Source: Saprospiraceae bacterium (GTDB lineage Bacteria; Bacteroidota; Bacteroidia; Chitinophagales; Saprospiraceae). From it: a DNA stretch of 7,817 nt. A program made the translations under genes and the position numbers. Numbering within the stretch: the first letter of the stretch is position 1; each line of letters begins with the position of its first letter. The notes under the pieces are model-generated. The model searched no databases, was not told where the DNA came from, and was given only the letters and a program-made list of their open reading frames with translations. Location of the stretch: NCBI GenBank assembly GCA_025455635.1, contig JALOMF010000312.1, forward strand, positions 1 through 7,817. The letters run 5' to 3'. Positions 6,105 through 7,817 of the stretch are shown here, piece by piece.

Positions 6105-6809
6105 ATGATTTCGATACACTATCTACAAAAATCCTTCGGCAAAAATCACGTCCTAAAAGGCGTTGACCTGACATTCGACCAGCCTGGCATTGTGGCCGTA
6201 CTGGGTCCTAATGGTTCTGGCAAGACGACCATCATCAAGTCCATACTGGGCATGGTGCTGCCCGATGAAGGCAGCATTAAAGTGCAAGGTGAGGACATCA
6301 AAGGCCAGTGGCTTTACCGCAATCAAATCGCCTACCTCCCGCAAATCGCCCGCTTCCCAGAAAACCTGACCGTAGCCGAACTGTTGCGTATGGTAAAAGA
6401 CCTGAACACGGGCAAGACCCACGACGAGGAACTCATCAAACTTTTCGACCTCGGCCTCTTCCTCGACAAACGCCTCGGCAACCTCTCCGGCGGCACTCGC
6501 CAAAAAGTGAACCTCGTGCTAACTTTCATGTACGACTGCCCCATCATCATCATGGACGAACCGACCGCTGGGCTTGACCCAATCTCGCTCGTGCGGTTAA
6601 AGGAACTTATTCACAATCAACGACTTATCGGCAAGACCATCCTCATCACCACCCACGTCATGAGCCTCGTGGAGGAGCTAGCCGACGAGGTGGTTTTCCT
6701 GCTCGAAGGGCATATCCACTTCCGGGGCAGCCTGAAGAAATTGGAAGAAATGACGGGCGAGGCGAATGTGGAGAAGGCCATTGCGAAGCTGTTGCAACCA
6801 CCAAGTTGA
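6105..6809 (+). CDS. nosF: NosF ABC transporter ATPase for NosZ maturation
   Basis: NosF is the cytoplasmic ATPase that powers the NosDFY complex. In the 234-residue form starting at 6105, the ABC elements are in order: A-loop region (Y6 in IHYLQKSFGK), Walker A GPNGSGKT (34-41), Q-loop Q80 in AYLPQ, signature LSGGTRQ (127-133), Walker B IIIMDEP with D151 and E152, and the switch His184 in ITTHV. All are intact, so it should hydrolyse ATP. The C-terminal tail ends in a basic and amphipathic stretch. Start choice: the frame is open from an ATG at 6075, preceded by a GGGAA-like sequence, which would add ten residues. I prefer 6105 because MISIHYLQKSFGK matches the usual ABC protein start and is preceded by GAAGAA. 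The stop codon lies inside a short inverted repeat that leads into the gap before nosY. Confidence 0.95.
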   Translation: MISIHYLQKSFGKNHVLKGVDLTFDQPGIVAVLGPNGSGKTTIIKSILGMVLPDEGSIKVQGEDIKGQWLYRNQIAYLPQIARFPENLTVAELLRMVKDLNTGKTHDEELIKLFDLGLFLDKRLGNLSGGTRQKVNLVLTFMYDCPIIIMDEPTAGLDPISLVRLKELIHNQRLIGKTILITTHVMSLVEELADEVVFLLEGHIHFRGSLKKLEEMTGEANVEKAIAKLLQPPS

Positions 6810-6880
6810 AGGGATTTCTAAGCCCTTCAACGACCGACCGCTTGGGCTTAGAAAGCCCAAATGGCTTTCTAAGCCCAAGC
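6806..6880. repeat. Hairpin cluster between nosF and nosY with competing stems
   Basis: Two inverted repeats follow each other. TTGAAGGG (6806-6813) pairs with CCCTTCAA (6823-6830) over a 9-nt loop and overlaps the nosF stop codon. Then 6840-6857 pairs perfectly with 6863-6880, an 18-bp stem with a 5-nt loop. The word TTTCTAAGCCC occurs directly at 6815-6825 and 6866-6876, and inverted at 6844-6854. The middle copy can therefore pair with either outer copy but not both. The right stem ends 13 nt before the nosY ATG and is not followed by a T-run. This could be a transcript-processing or attenuation structure, or the remains of an intergenic repeat. Confidence 0.85.
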
Positions 6881-6893
6881 TCAAAATACAGCC

Positions 6894-7676
6894 ATGTTTA
6901 AAATACTAAAATACAGTTTTTACGACCTCGTCCGCAGCCGATGGACGTACAGTTACGGCGGGTTTTATCTGCTTTTCACGCTGTCGCTGCTGTGGTTGAG
7001 CAACGATTTATCGAAGGTCGTCATCAGTTTGATGAACGTGGTGCTGCTGCTCTGCCCGCTCATCGCCACCATGTTCGGGGTGATGTACTATTACAATTCG
7101 AGGGAGTTCACGGAGCTGTTGCTGGCGCAACCCGTGCGGCGCACGAGCATTTTCTTGGGGCAGTATTTGGGCGTAGCAGGCTCATTGTCAGCCAGTTGGG
7201 TGATTGGCGTGGGCGTTCCATTTTCGCTCTACGGCGTCTTCGGCTCCGAGCAGGCAGGCAATTTCGCCATGTTGCTGTTTGTGGGTGTGGTGCTGTCGTT
7301 TGTGTTCAGTGCAATGGCTTTTTTCATTGCTTTGAAAAACGAGAACCGAATCAAAGGCTTTGGTTTGGCGATACTGGCTTGGTTGTTTTTTGCCGTGATT
7401 TATGATGGATTGTTGTTGCTTGCCTTATCCATGCTCACCGAATATCCGCTGGAAAGGTTCTCGCTCATCGCGTCCGTTCTGAACCCGATTGACCTCTCCC
7501 GCATCCTCATTTTGTTGAAACTGGACGTGTCAGCGCTGATGGGCTTCACAGGGGCGGTGTTCCGTAAATTCTTGGGCACGGGACTGGGTATGATGGTGGC
7601 GTTTGCGGTGCTGGGGCTTTGGGTGGTTGGACCTGTTTTGGGGATTAAGCGAGTGGCGGGGAGGAAGGACTTTTGA
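6894..7676 (+). CDS. nosY: NosY ABC-2 type permease for NosZ maturation
   Basis: NosY is the membrane subunit that pairs with NosF and contacts NosD. The 260-residue protein has six probable membrane segments, at about 21-37, 46-66, 94-115, 122-146, 155-181 and 230-250. The cytoplasmic coupling region YYYNSREFTELLLAQPVRRT (65-84) should contact the ATPase. The family signature NPIDLSRILILLKLDVSALM (197-216), followed by GFTGAVF, is clearly present, which separates it from generic ABC-2 permeases. The start is the only reasonable ATG after the intergenic hairpin, and no strong Shine-Dalgarno sequence is seen. It is the last recognisable nos gene; about 60 nt downstream is a possible convergent gene end, and no clear terminator is visible between them. 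Confidence 0.95.
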   Translation: MFKILKYSFYDLVRSRWTYSYGGFYLLFTLSLLWLSNDLSKVVISLMNVVLLLCPLIATMFGVMYYYNSREFTELLLAQPVRRTSIFLGQYLGVAGSLSASWVIGVGVPFSLYGVFGSEQAGNFAMLLFVGVVLSFVFSAMAFFIALKNENRIKGFGLAILAWLFFAVIYDGLLLLALSMLTEYPLERFSLIASVLNPIDLSRILILLKLDVSALMGFTGAVFRKFLGTGLGMMVAFAVLGLWVVGPVLGIKRVAGRKDF

Positions 7677-7735
7677 GAATATCCCCATATCCCCTTGCGT
7701 CTGTTGCTCTAAATTGTTTAAAAGAAAATTACAAG

Positions 7736-7817
7736 TTAAAATAGCACCTTAACCTTTTGTTCAATCCACCCGTTTCCACATCTGAGTCCTGTAAAAAATG
7801 CCCCAGTAGCCTCTAAC
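7736..7817 (-). CDS. Possible C-terminus of a convergent secreted protein (type IX sorting-like tail)
   Basis: On the minus strand one frame runs in from the window edge and stops at 7738-7736, giving 26 residues ending GNGWIEQKVKVLF. The pattern of Gly then two aromatics (TGAFFTGLRCGNGW), then a Lys/Val-rich end, resembles the last strands of Bacteroidetes type IX secretion C-terminal domains. Convergence with nosY is also reasonable. The evidence is short. A second frame on the same strand is open for 18 residues before a TGA, so chance cannot be excluded. The stretch 7677-7735 between nosY and this end shows only a tandem ATATCCCC pair. Confidence 0.3.
   Translation of the reverse strand, partial: LEATGAFFTGLRCGNGWIEQKVKVLF

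Noticed and set aside
7679..7694. Tandem ATATCCCC repeat after nosY
   Set aside because: Only two 8-bp copies with no symmetry or context; most likely chance.

Overview
The window is a nitrous oxide reduction (nos) gene cluster of the clade II (atypical) type. It most likely comes from a member of the Bacteroidetes. The reasons are the gene order (lipoprotein cytochrome c, nosZ, small membrane protein, nosL, nosD, nosF, nosY), the absence of nosR and nosX, a Bacteroidetes-style -7 promoter element (TAAGTTTG) upstream of the regulator, weak Shine-Dalgarno signals, and a possible type IX secretion tail at the right edge. A Saprospiria or Chitinophagia relative would fit the moderate base composition and the repeat-rich gaps, but this is an impression and not a demonstrated placement.

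Layout. Positions 1-902 are on the minus strand: an Rrf2-family regulator with three cysteines suited to an Fe-S cluster (492-902), followed downstream by a histidine-rich polytopic membrane protein cut by the window edge (1-454). Positions 903-1139 form a divergent control region. It holds a 23-bp inverted repeat beside the regulator's promoter, a 14-bp FNR-like palindrome next to it, and a second related element near 1081-1099. Positions 1140-7676 hold seven plus-strand genes: cytochrome c lipoprotein, nosZ, a nosB-like gene, nosL, nosD, nosF and nosY. At 7736-7817 a convergent minus-strand reading frame may be the C-terminus of a secreted protein.

How the genes fit together. NosZ carries all seven CuZ histidines and the full set of CuA cysteine, histidine and methionine ligands, so it should reduce N2O to N2. 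The heme lipoprotein is the obvious local electron donor. NosL (copper lipoprotein), NosD (beta-helix protein) and NosF/NosY (ABC ATPase and permease) make up the known maturation machinery for the copper sites. The Rrf2 protein and the FNR-like palindrome suggest control by NO or redox state and by low oxygen.

The pathway itself is known. What deserves a second look is the control region and the intergenic DNA. Four of the gaps between nos genes contain large inverted repeats, and each has its own sequence. The one before nosY has a three-copy arrangement that allows two mutually exclusive stems. The cytochrome, NosZ and NosL are all predicted lipoproteins.
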